DNA of 64,000 nucleotides from Typha latifolia (GCA_019914945.1 CM034110.1:191001-255000), one strand, 5' to 3'. Shown: positions 24,110 to 36,727, counted from the first letter of the stretch. Notes: generated by a model from the letters alone, not told the origin. A program made the numbers and translations.

Positions 24110-25389
24110 GAAGATTTCCGAAGATATCGACCAATCTTCCAATAATTAGCCACGGTCGTTTAGCATATCAATACTTTTCATGATATAATCTGCCGCTGGT
24201 TTAGTGTTTGATTGTAATTAATAATTAATTAAGCATTCAGTTTTAGATATATCACCATACGCTTTCTCATGAAACCAGAGAATGTAAATTAAATGTTCAG
24301 ATAATGTAGAACTAGGACACTTTCATGAAACTAATATTCCATGAACAGTATTAAAGAAACTGAGAGTACATGCATCCACACATACATTCATACATACATG
24401 CATATGGAGACAAGCATATTTCCTTTGTCAGAAAAGAGATGACTTTTTTGTCATATTAAATTAATAAACACAAAAAAAAGAAAAAGAAAAAGAAGACCAA
24501 TAAAAGGAGTACGTAGTTAATCCTTTTTAATCATACAATCTCCAATGGAAGTATCTTAGACCATGCACTGAGGCCCCACTGCACTCAGGTTAGCTTTATT
24601 GCTTGCAATGGGTGGGATGCATGGGCAGACTGGAGCTCCATAACGGGAGATACGAAAACTGTAGGAAAATTCCAGAGAGAATTCTTTATTGGAGAATATC
24701 TTTAATTAGTCCAAAAGAGACTCGTATAAATTATTAATTATAGTGAATGAAGTTATATATAAATTTGCTTTCTGACCCTAGACTCATATATGATCTATTA
24801 ATTATTAGTTGACTCATTAATTAACGCATTATCTAGATGGTTCACTGGATGAATTGGATTGATATTTTATATTGTGATCAACTAAAACCGTGGGTGTCTT
24901 CCAGTCCTAGAAGCTAGAAAGTGTATCAAATAGAATCGGTTATCGTGGGAATAGAAAAAACTACATGACCGGAAAAAACAAGATATAATTATTAATTTAT
25001 GCTGGAAATTAGCATGCCATAGATATGAGATATTAAATGTCTCGCAGCCCATTGGGCTTATTACATTGTTTGTCTGTTAACTTAAATAAATAGCTCCACA
25101 CGTAGCTTAATTCGGAGATATACAAACGCAAATGTGGGCTTGATTTGGTGACTAAGACATAGAAAATGGAAAGAGAAAAAGAAAAGATTAGAAATTGCAG
25201 TTTTTATTATTTTCAGCAAATTAATATTCACCCCTATGAGAATATTAGCTTCAGAAGCGTCAAAATATAGGATACAAATTAAGTTAGAGGAAGGCTGATA
25301 TGACTCGGTCCATATTGGCTCCATTCGCGATATTAGATTCATTGGAATGAGCCTATTTATCTAGCTAATTTTTGTTTGAAGAAATAAAA
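23700..25389. other. Upstream region of PEPCK copy 1
   Basis: AT-rich, no gene seen. It contains an (AT)n tract at 24059-24105. An imperfect local direct repeat of GAAGAGCTGTCTTCTGG lies at about 23984 and 24025, just before the tract. Confidence 0.45.
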
Positions 25390-25800
25390 GAATTTTTGCC
25401 GGAGGGCGTTCGAATGTAGGGACCGCATTCGAACGGGCCATGCAAACGCCTGCACGCATTCACAAAAACAGAGAACGCGATTTGCGCGTTCAAAAGGGCT
25501 CGGGCCGTTCGAACGCGATTATTCGAACGCCTGCATATGTTCGCAACGATAGAGAACTGTAATTTCGTGTTTGAACGCGATATAACCATCCAAACCCTGC
25601 GATCTTGGATTCGTTGAAAAGCTCTTTTCAAGGGCGACAACATATCCAAAATTTAGGAAGATCCAACAGTTAGATTATTCGTAGCTTCCTTCGAAAGTCA
25701 CGCCCTTACTCTAGTCCAGAACCGTTTTGGATCGGATCAAGCTGGTTCATAACAGAGGCCTAGATAACTCAACCCCTAGATACAAAATTATCTCTATCCC
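25390..25800 (+). repeat. Gypsy-type LTR fragment (copy C) with GTTCGAACGC motifs
   Basis: The stretch has several GTTCGAACGC/ATTCGAACG words with interspersed TTCGCAACGATAGAGAAC. It then continues with sequence aligning to 55320-55470 in the LTR after the gypsy fragment: CTTGGATTCGTTGAAAAG against CTTGATTTTTTGGAAAG, and CGACAACATATCC against CTACAACATAT. The orientation is the same as that copy. Ends were not defined. Confidence 0.55.
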
Positions 25801-26289
25801 TACCACTCCAAACACCCGATAATCAATGAGTGAACAATGGAACAAGAATTTTTTCTTTAAAAAAAAGGGATAATAAAAATATACCGGTGGATAATAGCCC
25901 AAATAGCCAAGGCCTCCATTTCAAAGCGAGGGACGAGCTAGAACTGGTTTGGCTAACTAATAGAGGCCAATTGATGAGTTATTATCATGGTTAAAAGGTA
26001 TATCAAAATTTTGTTTAGTGTTGTTATTACAAGGTGGTTCCATTTGATCCATTGCTCAATTCTGATATCGGTTGTACCGCCACTGCTATTGCTAATGTTG
26101 AAAATTTTCATACTCTAAATTGTCTCTAGTCATGTGAATGGCCCTCTATGTTGTGTGCTCCTCTTTAGTCATAGTCTCCCTCAAAGCAAAATTTGTTCCT
26201 TGCCTTCAAGATTATCTAAATCATGATAGCCACTATGGCTTTGAGGTTGTGGTTGTGGGCAATGACCTCCCACACTTCCATACATGGTT

Positions 26290-27215
26290 TAGTGAGAATT
26301 AAGAAAATATAGATACATATCTAAACCGTAGACATAATTCTCAATAATTTACTTAAGTAAATAAAATACAGAATAATAATAACGAACTAAGCAAAAATGA
26401 ACACCAAAATTTTTACATGGAAAAATTACAAACGGATAAAAACCATGATTTCAAATTTAGATCAAATTAATCACTAATAAATTATAATAGTTTATAAGAC
26501 CGACTTACAAACAACCTGTTAATCTCCACAACTTTATTTCACACGGTCTTAATTGCTAGACCCTACGATTCATTGCTTCTCGTAATTGATTTCTAATTTC
26601 AGTAACTCTCGAGATTGATCTTCCGTCTTGGTAATTCTTAAAATAAATACTTTTAATGTCGAAGATGTTTAAAACCTCTATTAGTGAAAAATGTTATTTC
26701 TTCAAAAACTTCTTCTCAAAACAATAAATGGCGTACTCTAGGGTTAGGGCATCCTAATCTTATATACGTTATGAAGATAACTTCAAATTCTAATCAAATC
26801 AGGTCTCACAGATTCTCAGATTTCGCAAGATTTGTGACCCTATTTGAACATAAATCGCTCTCATTCAAACAGTTTGACTTAAATCTTTATATCTTCGATT
26901 GGCTTCAAACAAAATCCAGGGTATGTGCATTTGAATAGCCAAAACCATGCATTAAAAAGGGAATCTTTTGTTATAATAGAACCAGAAGTGATATGGATCA
27001 TTCAAGAATCAAAGTCGATTTGCGTGTATCTTCGAATAGCTTCGAATGTCTTTTAGGGCGTGTTCAAACACGCTTCAAATAACATAACTTATTTGCTTCA
27101 AAATTTGAAAATCTTTAAACCAAATCTTATCAACACTTGTATATATGCTCATTTATATGTATAATAATATTTAAAATATTTTGTACACATTTTCTAATAT
27201 TAAAACTCTAACAAG
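26290..27215 (-). repeat. Copia-like LTR remnant (copy B)
   Basis: Reading the minus strand from 27215, the text runs TGTTAGAGTTTTAATATTAG, then GTGTACAAAATATTTTAAAT, then GAGCATATATACAAG, and at about 26440 TTTTTCCATGTAAAAATTTT. All of these align in order with copy A at 253-1245. The central part carries decayed TTCGAA words instead of the GTTCGAACGC clusters. No internal coding domain is attached. Confidence 0.6.
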
Positions 27216-27224
27216 AATTATAGA

Positions 27225-28300
27225 GGAGGATAGAAGAGGTGTTCCACATCCTCATCCCATAGTCCACACATTGGGCATGGTTCAGTTGGACTAATGTGTG
27301 GACTCTAGAGGTTAGAGGAACATTTTCTCATAGAAATTTTCAAATGAAGGCTTTAGTGCTAGGGTTGACCTTGAGTTTCTAAAGGGCCATTAACTCGAGT
27401 TGAAAGCCTTTCGCTTTAAGTCTAAGAAAATTATAAATAGATTTAATTGTGGCCTTTCCTTTAAGGTCAAACCACCAATCCGAAAAATCTTCTTGCAACC
27501 CAATGTATAAGCCCAAAATAGAGTTAACTTCTTAGATGGTGCCTTAATTTTGGGTTTTGTTAGAGATGAATGGGACAATCATCTCTTCATTGTGATGCGC
27601 AGGGTTAAAAAAAGATAACATCCTATATTCCTATTTAAGGGAACCAAACCAATCCGAGCATAGTTAAGGTTGTTTACCAAATGGTTATTGCTCACAAGAT
27701 ACTTGATTCCCTCCTTTATTTTCTTAGCTATAGCCCAAAGGGCTCTCCAAGAGCACGAAAAACCATTCTTAGACTTGTTGGCCCAAGTGTCCAAAGGCCT
27801 CAAATTTAGGATTTTAGGCTTTATTATAGTAACCCAAAAAGCATTGTTACTATTTAGAAACTTGAAGACATTTTTCTCCATCAATGCTGATTTAGCTATT
27901 CAAAATTCAAAAATCTCTAACAGCTGGACCACCCTCAAATCTAAGTTTAGTATATTATTCAAATTCACACGATAAAGGATCTTACGACCTTTGCTCATTT
28001 CTCAAAGAAATCCCTTAGCCATCTTAGTCATAACCTAATCCAGAATAGTGTCAGGAATCCACATTGAGGCAACTCAATAGTTAGATATAGTAATCATAGT
28101 GAAATTGATAAAAATCTAGCACCTTACAAGAGAAAGAGTGTCTCTCTTCCACCAAATGAGTTTATACGCAATTCTATCTAGAAGCTCTTTTTGGTTAGCT
28201 ACCGAGATCCTATTATAAGAGATTTTGGCCCTAATGTAGGTAAAGGGAAAATTACTAGTGTCAATATAAAGGATTTAATTAGTTACAACCTAAGGGCATT
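27225..28300 (-). pseudogene. L1-type LINE ORF2 3' part, degenerate
   Basis: The minus strand encodes broken fragments of the C-terminal half of a plant LINE ORF2: ELLDRIAYKLIWWKRDTLSL (post-RT region), then CSWRALWAIAKKIKEG, then a zinc-finger-like CPMCGLWDEDVEHLF at about 27290-27240 (zf-RVT type). Frame changes and stops separate the parts. The reverse transcriptase core is absent here. Confidence 0.65.
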
Positions 28301-28329
28301 TTAGGTATTTAAGATTTTTAGAAATAAAA

Positions 28330-28500
28330 TATTTTTAATTAAATATTCCTACAGTGGTAGTTCAAATCTAACTCAGGGCGTTTTCTATACATATTCCGTA
28401 AATCATACGGCTCAATTTGCAAATAGTGAAATTGTAAAGTATAAATGTAAATTTAGTTAAAAGACACGGTGTTATATACACATTTTTCTTAATATTAATA
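28330..28500 (+). repeat. Dispersed repeat, copy 1 of a direct pair
   Basis: Shares an ordered series of words with 30790-30960: TTTTCTATACATATTC against TTTTCTGTATATATTC, GGCTCAATTTGCAAAT against GAGCTCAATTTGCAAAT, and GGTGTTATATACA against TGTGTTATATATA. Each copy lies just beyond a LINE remnant. Confidence 0.5.
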
Positions 28501-29800
28501 TAGCATATTAGTAATTAAAATAAAAATAATTAAGCAAAAATAATTTACTAGATATATTAACACATTAATTTATATATACTAGCAACTAGTGGCAAACTCT
28601 AGGAGCTAGATATATTTTAGACATATTTTAAACTCAAGTATATGTTAACATTTTACACTAGAGATAACCCTCTTTAAAAAAAACAATCGAAATTAAACTT
28701 TCAAAAAATATTTAGCATCATCGGTTACTTGCAGTTAATGTGTGCAACATGGCCTCTTTAAATCATGCCTAATTCCCAATCTTTTAGCACAAAAAGAATT
28801 GGAAAAAAAAAGCAGTTCACAATGCTTTGAATTCTCTTCTCAACTATTTTAGATTGCTAAGAGTTAACTGATTAGAAATAGATGATACAAGAATTAATAT
28901 ACACGAGAGAAAGAAGTAAAGATAATAAATTTTATCTTTAATTTGCTGGCGAATGAAGAGGTAGGCATGAGCCTTACTTTTCTAAGAGAGCACTACACGT
29001 ACGTCATATAGATCTATTTATATTTTATACACTTCCTACGACCATTGGTTGGAAGGCACCCACGAGTTTTAGCCACAATTAAAAGGAAAAAAAAAAAAAG
29101 TCAATCCATTCATCCAGTAAACCATCTAGATACTGTGTTTTAGTCAATAAATAAATAATAAATTAATAGGTATTGATATATGGTTGCATACTCCATTGAC
29201 AATGTTTTGATTTTGATCACTAGTAGTTCGCTATTTCGTGAACCGTTCGAAGTACACGAAATGTACGTACATTATGTGGAATTTGTGATGGCTTTCAGAG
29301 CCGGTTGTTATCAGTCCTTTTTACCCTTCAACATGGAAAGAAACGAGCAAAGAGTATATGCAAAATCTCTCAGCCTTCCTGCCTGCTTTATTTTTTATAT
29401 TATATTGTTTTAGGAAGTCTATTAATAGACTCGTTAAACAAATTGTATGATTTGATTACTTGTTCATTCTTTAATATTTTTCCCACAAGTATTACTATCT
29501 TTATAAGTTATGTCTTGATCTAACATTAAAATTATATTGTACAACTAATTTTAACGTGTTTTGTGTCCATAAGCATGTCATTACATAAATTTGCACCGGC
29601 AAAAAGAAAATAGCTTTTCCCACAAAAAAATAAGGCCTCTCTAAAACTCCAAGAGTGTTGATCAAAGCTATCATGTAAGAGGAAAACTATTTTATTTTTT
29701 GGCTATTCATTTCTTATGCACCCACTACTAACTTTTGGAGAAAGAAAAACTATTTGACTTTTGAGAAAGAAAAACTATCTTTGAAATAATCCTAAGTGAA
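28501..29800. other. AT-rich intergenic DNA
   Basis: No gene recognised. A short frame at 29180-29413 has no recognisable domain. Confidence 0.4.
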
Positions 29801-29805
29801 AAAGA

Positions 29806-29902
29806 TAGACTTGATAAAAAGAAAGAAAAAACTGTACCCCTAAGAGCTAACCCACTATGTATCTAAGACTTGATAAAAAGAAAGAAAAAACTGTACCCCT
29901 AG
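29806..29902 (+). repeat. Short tandem duplication, about 62-bp period
   Basis: The stretch from GACTTGATAAAAAGAAAG through AAAAAACTGTACCCCTA occurs at about 29806-29842 and again at about 29868-29902, separated by GAGCTAACCCACTATGTATC. Confidence 0.8.
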
Positions 29903-29929
29903 AAGGGAAAGACTCGCACTATGATGATA

Positions 29930-30390
29930 ATTAAAATTGATATGAAAAAAGCCTATGGTAAATTAAGTTGGAAAGCTATTCCCTAGGTTATGCTGTGACT
30001 AAGTTAAGGTTTGAATTGAATCTTCTAGGTCCTCTATCCTAATAAATGGTATAGCCTCATTGATTTTTTTTTCTTAGTGTGAGATCCATTAAAGAGACTC
30101 GTTGTCTATCTCTTTTCATCCTATACTTTGAGTTCTTATTTTGTTTAATAATATTTTTGCTAGGGGAACCTCATAGGCTTCCTTATAGGGAGAGTGTACC
30201 CTCTTTGTCCCACATCCTCTTTGTTGATGGCATCCTTATGGTGGTAGAGGCTAACTTAGCCTTTGCTAAAGCTATTAAGCTGGCTTTAAGCAAATATTGC
30301 TCCTTGACCGACCAGAAGGTCAACTCAACTAAGTTCGATTTTTCTTTGGGACTAATAGACCCAACTGCATTAAGGAAGGGAGAGTAGTTG
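29930..30390 (+). pseudogene. L1-type LINE reverse transcriptase fragment, inactive
   Basis: Translated pieces align with the LINE RT palm: VRSIKETRCLSLFILYFE (normally R-GLRQGDPLSPYLF), SVPSLSHILFVDGILMVVEA (normally SHL-FADD) and CSLTDQKVNSTKFDFSLGL (normally SGQ-IN-KS). The FADD active site reads FVDG, and stops occur upstream, so the copy is dead. The orientation is opposite to the LINE remnant at 27225-28300. Confidence 0.7.
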
Positions 30391-30499
30391 GTGTAGCCCC
30401 TAATCCCGGTGGTGTAGCAGGGGAGATCTTTTTCGCTCAAGAGGGAATCTTGCACTTGAGCCAGACCCCAATGTCCAACACCTTGACCACCACGTGACT

Positions 30500-30760
30500 C
30501 CCCGCCATCATTTTGAGAACGCCGTATCCTGACAATGGAGGTGGGGATGATGAGGAGGGAGGAGGAGGGGGGAAGGAATGAGGAGAGAGAGGAGAGAATG
30601 AGGCGAGAGGAGGGAATGAGGAGGGAGGAGGTGGGGATGATGAGGAGGAGGAGGTTTGGGTTTAGATCCGTTGGTGGAGAAGGATTGGGTTGGGTTTAGT
30701 TGCTTAGTTAGTTTGGGTTGGGTTGGGTTTAGTTGGGTTGGGTTGAAAGTATTTTTATAA
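30500..30760. repeat. GA-rich and GGGTTTAGTTGGGTT low-complexity DNA
   Basis: GGAGGTGGGGATGATGAGGAGG occurs twice (about 30538 and 30627) in a purine-rich tract. It is followed by GGGTTGGGTTTAGTT repeats at 30685-30750. Non-coding. Confidence 0.7.
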
Positions 30761-30789
30761 TTTTTTTAGTATAGTTAATTTAATCTAGG

Positions 30790-30960
30790 AGTTTTGTTAA
30801 ATTTAACTAACATATCTAACAATACAGTAGAGTATTTTCTGTATATATTCACCAAATTATAGAGCTCAATTTGCAAATTTTGAAAATTTAGGGTGTAAAT
30901 CATAATTTCATTAAAAGGCAGTGTGTTATATATAAAGTTTTCTAAAAATTAAACTAAACA
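30790..30960 (+). repeat. Dispersed repeat, copy 2 of a direct pair
   Basis: Partner of 28330-28500, same orientation. Confidence 0.5.
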
Positions 30961-31392
30961 TTCTAATAGATTTTAACTTATGGGTTTTGTTGACATAGAC
31001 ACGTGGTTAATTTTTAGTAAGCATATTTTATCATATTTTATATATTTCCATGCTCATTAGTATGTTCTGATTAAGAACACATCCGAGTTCAATCGATTTT
31101 GACTTTAATGATTTTATGAGAGGTTAGGTCAGCACAAAGGGTAAAATATAAATTTGGTCAAGAAATTAAGCGTGTGAGTAGGCTAAATCAATGAGAAAAA
31201 TAAGAGGAACATGCTAGTGGTGGTGATTTGGCAAAGGATATGGTTTGACATATGATAACCCTGATAAATGTTGTAACGCCACCCGCCTAGCACGGGCACG
31301 TGCATGCCCACGCGCCCACACGGCACGTGCGGTTCACACAACAGGACGGACGGGGTCCGTCATGCACAGATACACTCCTGTGCACATATAAT

Positions 31393-32130
31393 TAGGGGTG
31401 TAAACGACCCGAGCCTGAGCGAGCCGGCTGCTGCTCAAGCTCGGCTCGAAATTAATTTTGAGCTTCTTTATTGGGCTCAAACTCGGCTCGCCTCAGCTCG
31501 AGTCGTGCCTGATCGATCCCGAGCCAAGCTCGAGCCTAAAACAAGTCTATTATCAAGCCTCATTCAAGCCGAGCTGGCTCGAGTTGGACCGAGCCAATTT
31601 GAGCCCAAGCCAAGCTTAGAGAAGGAAGGTAAGGCGGAGCTTAGAGGAGACGACTGCCGCGGGAGGAGGACGACATGGTGGCGGCGGCTTGGAGAAGAAA
31701 GGTGAGGCGGAGCTTAGAGAAGACGACTGTCGTGGGTCCGTGGCAGCTTGACAAGGTGGCACCGTGGCAGCTCGAGGAGACGACTAGTACGGGTGCCGAC
31801 TGCCGACTATCGAGTGCTGAAGGAGGAGGAGGAAGAGGTGGTGGCAGTTCGAGGGGACGAGCAGGGGGAAATTAGATTTAGGGTAGGAGGCGGGGAGGGG
31901 ATGTGGGACTTAGATTTTGGGATTAGGGTTTTATAATTTAGTTATATATCGAGCCGATCGAGCTGAGCCTGAGCGAGTTGGCTTCAGCTCAGGCTCGGCT
32001 CGATATTGATTTCGAGCCTCTTTTAGCAGCTCGAGCTCAGCTCAGCTCTGACCGAACTGAGCCGGACTCAAGCTCCAGTCGTGCCGAGCCCGAGACGAGC
32101 CCGAGTTGCTCGACAAGCTTGACACCCCTG
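31393..32130. mobile_element. hAT-type element nested in the large LTR, 738 bp
   Basis: Left end TAGGGGTGTAAACG; right end, read inward, CAGGGGTGTCAAGC. A perfect 8-bp duplication, CATATAAT, flanks it at 31385-31392 and 32131-32138. The arms are rich in GAGCC/GGCTC words, so the ends can fold on each other. The interior is GC-rich and has open frames without recognisable domains. It inserted after the host LTR element, since the LTR's own sequence resumes on both sides. Confidence 0.88.
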
Positions 32131-34525
32131 CATATAATCATGACATCATCAAATAAAACTTGCTAACATATCCATACTCACATAATCCAACACCAAATAA
32201 ATCATACTATCAACCAAATAAACCTATTAATATATAAATATTCAAATTCACAATAATATACACTAGACCACTACATAATCTGGCAAGACCCACACAGGCC
32301 ACGACAAACCATCAAGATACAACTAAAGCAACTAATACATTAGTACGCTATAATCTGACATGTATTATACAAATCATCGTTTGATACAATAAAGTATAAT
32401 TATAATAAATAACGATACAACTCAATTTCTATACAAATTATCATCTATACCGTCTTGCTCCTATAGTTCACCTCATTAATCTAAAATATCTTTTCAGAAT
32501 ATCTCAAGTCGCTATCACGTACTACATATCTGCGGGGGTTAGAAAAGAAATAAAGAGAGTCATGAGCAAAATGCTTAGTGAACAGAACTTATTCTGAATC
32601 AGTGATGCCAAATAGAGAGTAAATCATGTAATGAATAATATGAATAAGAAAGAGCATCATGTCATGAATGAACATATGAATGTATCATCAATAATATATA
32701 AATGTATGGTAGATATTATGTCATAACTGATCAAAGTATATAATCCTTGATAATGTATAAATAAATCTCCATGTCGTACCATCATCATAACTCTCTCTCA
32801 AATATAACACATATGATGCATACCGACCATGATAATACTATGATATCAAATACAATCACATATGATACATATTAACCACTCAATAATCAGGTATGTCAGA
32901 TGATAATGAAATCATATGCATTTCTCAAAATCACAATCATCACCGACATCTCGGTATAATATCATCATACTAGACCACTTTACACAGTCAGCACTTAGTA
33001 CCCGATCTCAATATCCTGCCTGTAAGCTCAAAGCATACCTTGTCATACACTAAGGGTATCTCAGTCATAATCATACCCTGCCATACACTAAGGGTATATC
33101 AAAATTCATCCGAATCGGGTACCCCACCAGTTAATATAAATCACATGAGAGTAACTCGCCACACGCATGCCTTAGAAAACGGTAGGTGTCTGATTGTCTA
33201 TGCGCACAGACTCAACTGACCTCGGACATGGGCTACGAGATATCACATATCAGCGACCATAATCATCACTCTAGGCACCTCTAACCCTAGCACCTACTCG
33301 GGTACCCTCATGTTTTTTCTATCAACTTTCCTATCAATGATATTTATGCATTTTCTTCTATATGATAGATCACGTGTATATATCCAGTACTATAACAAGT
33401 CATGCATATCAAGAATTTAGGTGGTAAAGAAAAGAGGAAAATAATGCAATATGGTCTCCAACCATATATCTAACACATGTATATCACTGCTAGTTTATCA
33501 CATGCATACTCATGCTAGAGATCACCCCGCCACAAAGTCATAACATTATAATCATCTCCAATCATCTCTATATATCATTAGCATACTCATATCCTAGATC
33601 AGCCTAATCAAATGCATGTTAAAATATGCTCAACTGAAATCATCTCTAGATAAGACTATATAATCATACTGAAGGCCAAAACATGCATATACATAATTAT
33701 ATAATATATCATAATTTGATAAAAATGTCTATGGGATAAGACTACTCATCGTCTAATCAGAAGACCCAATATACGTATCCCTCACGTCCATCGATCAATC
33801 ATCACAAATCATTAGCAAGGTCCCCGTGGTCTCAAATAAGGGGGCTAAGAGTCTGAAAATATTTAAATAACATAAAATTAGTTGTTTATTTGATTATAAT
33901 TTGTTCAAGTAAAATATGATATTTTATTAGGTTTAAAATTGATTAGATTCATTCGATAAGTTTAATTGTGATAATATTAATATGCTATTACCATAATTTA
34001 TATTTATTTACTAAAAATCCTAGTTTGCTACTTATAGAATAAGTAATAAGTAAATAGTAATTTATCTCTTTTTTGTAAATAACCAAGACAACAATATATA
34101 TAATTTAATAAAAATAATATTATTAATACTTATTTTGTAATACCTATTTTTATTTAATTAATTATAAATTATACGCAAAATAGTCATTATCCTATTATAC
34201 AAAAATAATATGCAAGTCTAGTATTCCATTTTGTACAAACTATTAGACAATAATAATATACTAAAAATAGTTATATAAAATATAAATATAAATGTAAGAT
34301 TATTATAAATGAGACTACATATATTAATCTAATAAATAATAACTAAACTATAAATAAATTTATAGGCAATATTTATAATTAAAATTAATAAATTATTATA
34401 CTTAAAATATTTAGTAAAATTATATTAGTGAGTGTAAATTAACAAAATAATTAATTATGTACATAGACTAATTTATCTATCATTAGAAAATAATTATATA
34501 TAAAAAATATATAATCCTCTTTGCT

Positions 34526-34550
34526 CAGTGCTGGGCTCGGCCCAGCACTG
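34526..34550. other. Perfect hairpin in large LTR copy 1
   Basis: Arms CAGTGCTGGG and CCCAGCACTG around loop CTCGG. The same arms occur at 56208-56232 and a transition-substituted version at 4561-4585. Confidence 0.9.
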
Positions 34551-34816
34551 TCTGCTACAGTGCTAGGCCAAGCCCAACACTATTGCAGCAAGAGGAGGAG
34601 GGACAAAGAATGGAGAAAAAGGAAGAAGAAAAGAAAGAAAGAAAAGAAAGAAAAGAAAGGAAGAAGAAGAAGAGAAGAGAAAGAGAAGAGAAAGAGGAGG
34701 GAAGGGAAGTGCGGACCCAGGCAGGCGGGGAGGGCATCGGCCACTACTAGCTAGCTAGCGACCGGCCTCTCGTCGGTGGCTCGGCTCCGACGAGCCTGAG
34801 CTTGGGTGTGAGCGAG

Positions 34817-34818
<2 letters not shown>

Positions 34819-34876
<58 letters not shown>

Positions 34877-34952
34877 AAAGGAGCTCACCGCGCTTGCGGA
34901 AGTGGCGGCGGTGGTTTCCAAGGACGGCGACGGTAGCGGTAGGCCGGCCTCG

Positions 34953-35045
<93 letters not shown>

Positions 35046-35130
35046 GAGGGAGGGAGGGAGAGGAGCTCACCGCGCTTGCGGAGGTGGCGGCGGTGGTTTC
35101 CAAGGACGGCGTAGGTGGTAGGCCGGCCTC

Positions 35131-35161
<31 letters not shown>
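34819..35161. repeat. (GA)n tracts within large LTR copy 1
   Basis: Long GA runs at about 34819-34869, 34959-35041 and 35132-35161, separated by the GC-rich tandem blocks. The open frames encoding alternating Arg-Glu or Ser-Leu in this stretch are artefacts of the repeat. Confidence 0.95.
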
Positions 35162-35165
<4 letters not shown>

Positions 35166-35486
35166 GGGAAAGGACCTCACCGCGCTTGCGGAGGTGGCGA
35201 TAGTGGTTTCCAAGGACGGCGGCGACGGTAGGCCGGCCTCGGCGGGAGAGAGAGAGAGAGACTGAGAGAAAGAGAGATATAAAGGGAGAAAGAGAGGCGG
35301 TGGAGGGGGAAAAGGGCGGCAGGGCCGGGGCCCGCCGCAGCCAGCTGGCCGCAGCTGGTTGGCTACGGCAGCGGCGGTGGGCACGTGGCACCTCACCACA
35401 CAAGTTGCCTTATGCAGCTAGCCGCATGGGCATGAGGCCAGCCACGTCATGCCCTTTTTGTTTTAAGGTTAGGTTGTTACAAATGT

Positions 35487-36727
35487 TACATCGTATTCTA
35501 AGCAGATTGTGAAGATAACTTGTAGGTTGATAACTTAGTAAAATGGAAGAAGAGAATATAGAGAAGTTGAATCATTTCTTAGGGATAAGAGGGCGACCAA
35601 TCGAGGAGGAAGGAAGTAATTATGTCTCTATATCAAAGCTAGATTGACCAAAACTTAAAAGTTAGGGAGAGAGAGAGAGATAAAGACCAATAATCCTCAA
35701 ATGGTCATTGCATAATCCAAAGGGGCTGCCTTAATACCTATTTATAGGCCAACCCACGTCCCAAAATAACTAATAGAGTCCTAATGCAAAAAAAAAAAGG
35801 GTAAAGTAATCAAGTTTGAGTAAAATTCTTCATTGGGCGTTCGAGACCAAGGGTGGTTTAGGCTTGTTTTTGGCCCAGTGAACCTAAACTATTATTAAAC
35901 TAAAAGTGAATTGTTGATGTTTGAATTTATGATCCCTTAAAAAAATAGCCACTTAAGTCTGTGGAACATGACGTCTTGGACGCCAATTCATACGACACTA
36001 TAGCTAATACTGATTTTATTGTAGCAAATGTTGAATATTACTTCTTTTTTTAACTCAAATTTATTACATTATTTAATTTTCTTCGAACGTACATTCTTCC
36101 ACAAATAATGTGATTTAATCATACATTATTTTTAGATTATACAAAATATTTCTAAGTTTTTTTTGCCTATAAACTTACCTTTATATAAAATAATACTAAA
36201 AACTAACTCAAAAGTTTAAACTATTAAATAGTAAACTAACAATGTATACAATACTTTTACCAGTCAAAAATAAAATATTGTGGATTCACAAATAACAAAC
36301 CGACTCTCAAAGTGTTGGGCATCACAAATTCTGCATGGTGTACACTTGGTTAATTAGAGGGGGGCTTCTTAATTATCTTTATTGATACTATTAATAATCT
36401 CCTATCCTTATAGCCATACATGCATGTGCATCGATCTATAATTACATTTGCGTAAGTGACAATCCCAGTAGGGCTTTCAGATATTTCCTGCTATTATATA
36501 TGAACCTCAAAAACATCCGGTGAAAGAAAATTAAAATATTCTAGCTAGCGAACATATTCTGCATACTTGAGATTTGAGCATCTTACTTTCTGGACGACAT
36601 ATTCCTGCAATTATGTAGCTACGAATATTTCGGAGACTGCAGAGAGCTATCGCTTCTCCGCCTCCCCCAGACACGGCCTCTGCCATGCATGCATGCATGC
36701 ATGCTTGGCTGCTTACTTGCTTGGAGC

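Larger units (their letters stand above)
31272..35481 (+). mobile_element. Large solo-LTR-like element (copy 1), 4,210 bp
   Basis: The ends are TGTAACGCCACCCGCC and GGTTAGGTTGTTACA, so TGTAAC is mirrored by GTTACA. Both sides are flanked by a perfect 5-bp duplication, AATGT (31267-31271 and 35482-35486). This is the signature of an integrase-mediated LTR insertion. No gag or pol sequence is present, so a solo LTR or a non-coding LTR derivative fits best. Without the nested hAT element and its duplication the length is about 3,464 bp. Other parts: a hairpin at 34526-34550, a second imperfect hairpin near 34557-34581, purine-rich tracts, and three tandem blocks with CTCACCGCGCTTGCGG, GGTGGTTTCCAAGGACGGCG and AGGCCGGCCTCGG (from about 34884, 35065 and 35175). 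A second, inverted copy lies at 55644-58757. Confidence 0.85.

Noticed and set aside
34894..35403. Long open frames encoding Arg-Glu or Ser-Leu repeats
   Set aside because: They are translations of (GA)n/(CT)n microsatellites in the large LTR. The same applies at 55679-56186.
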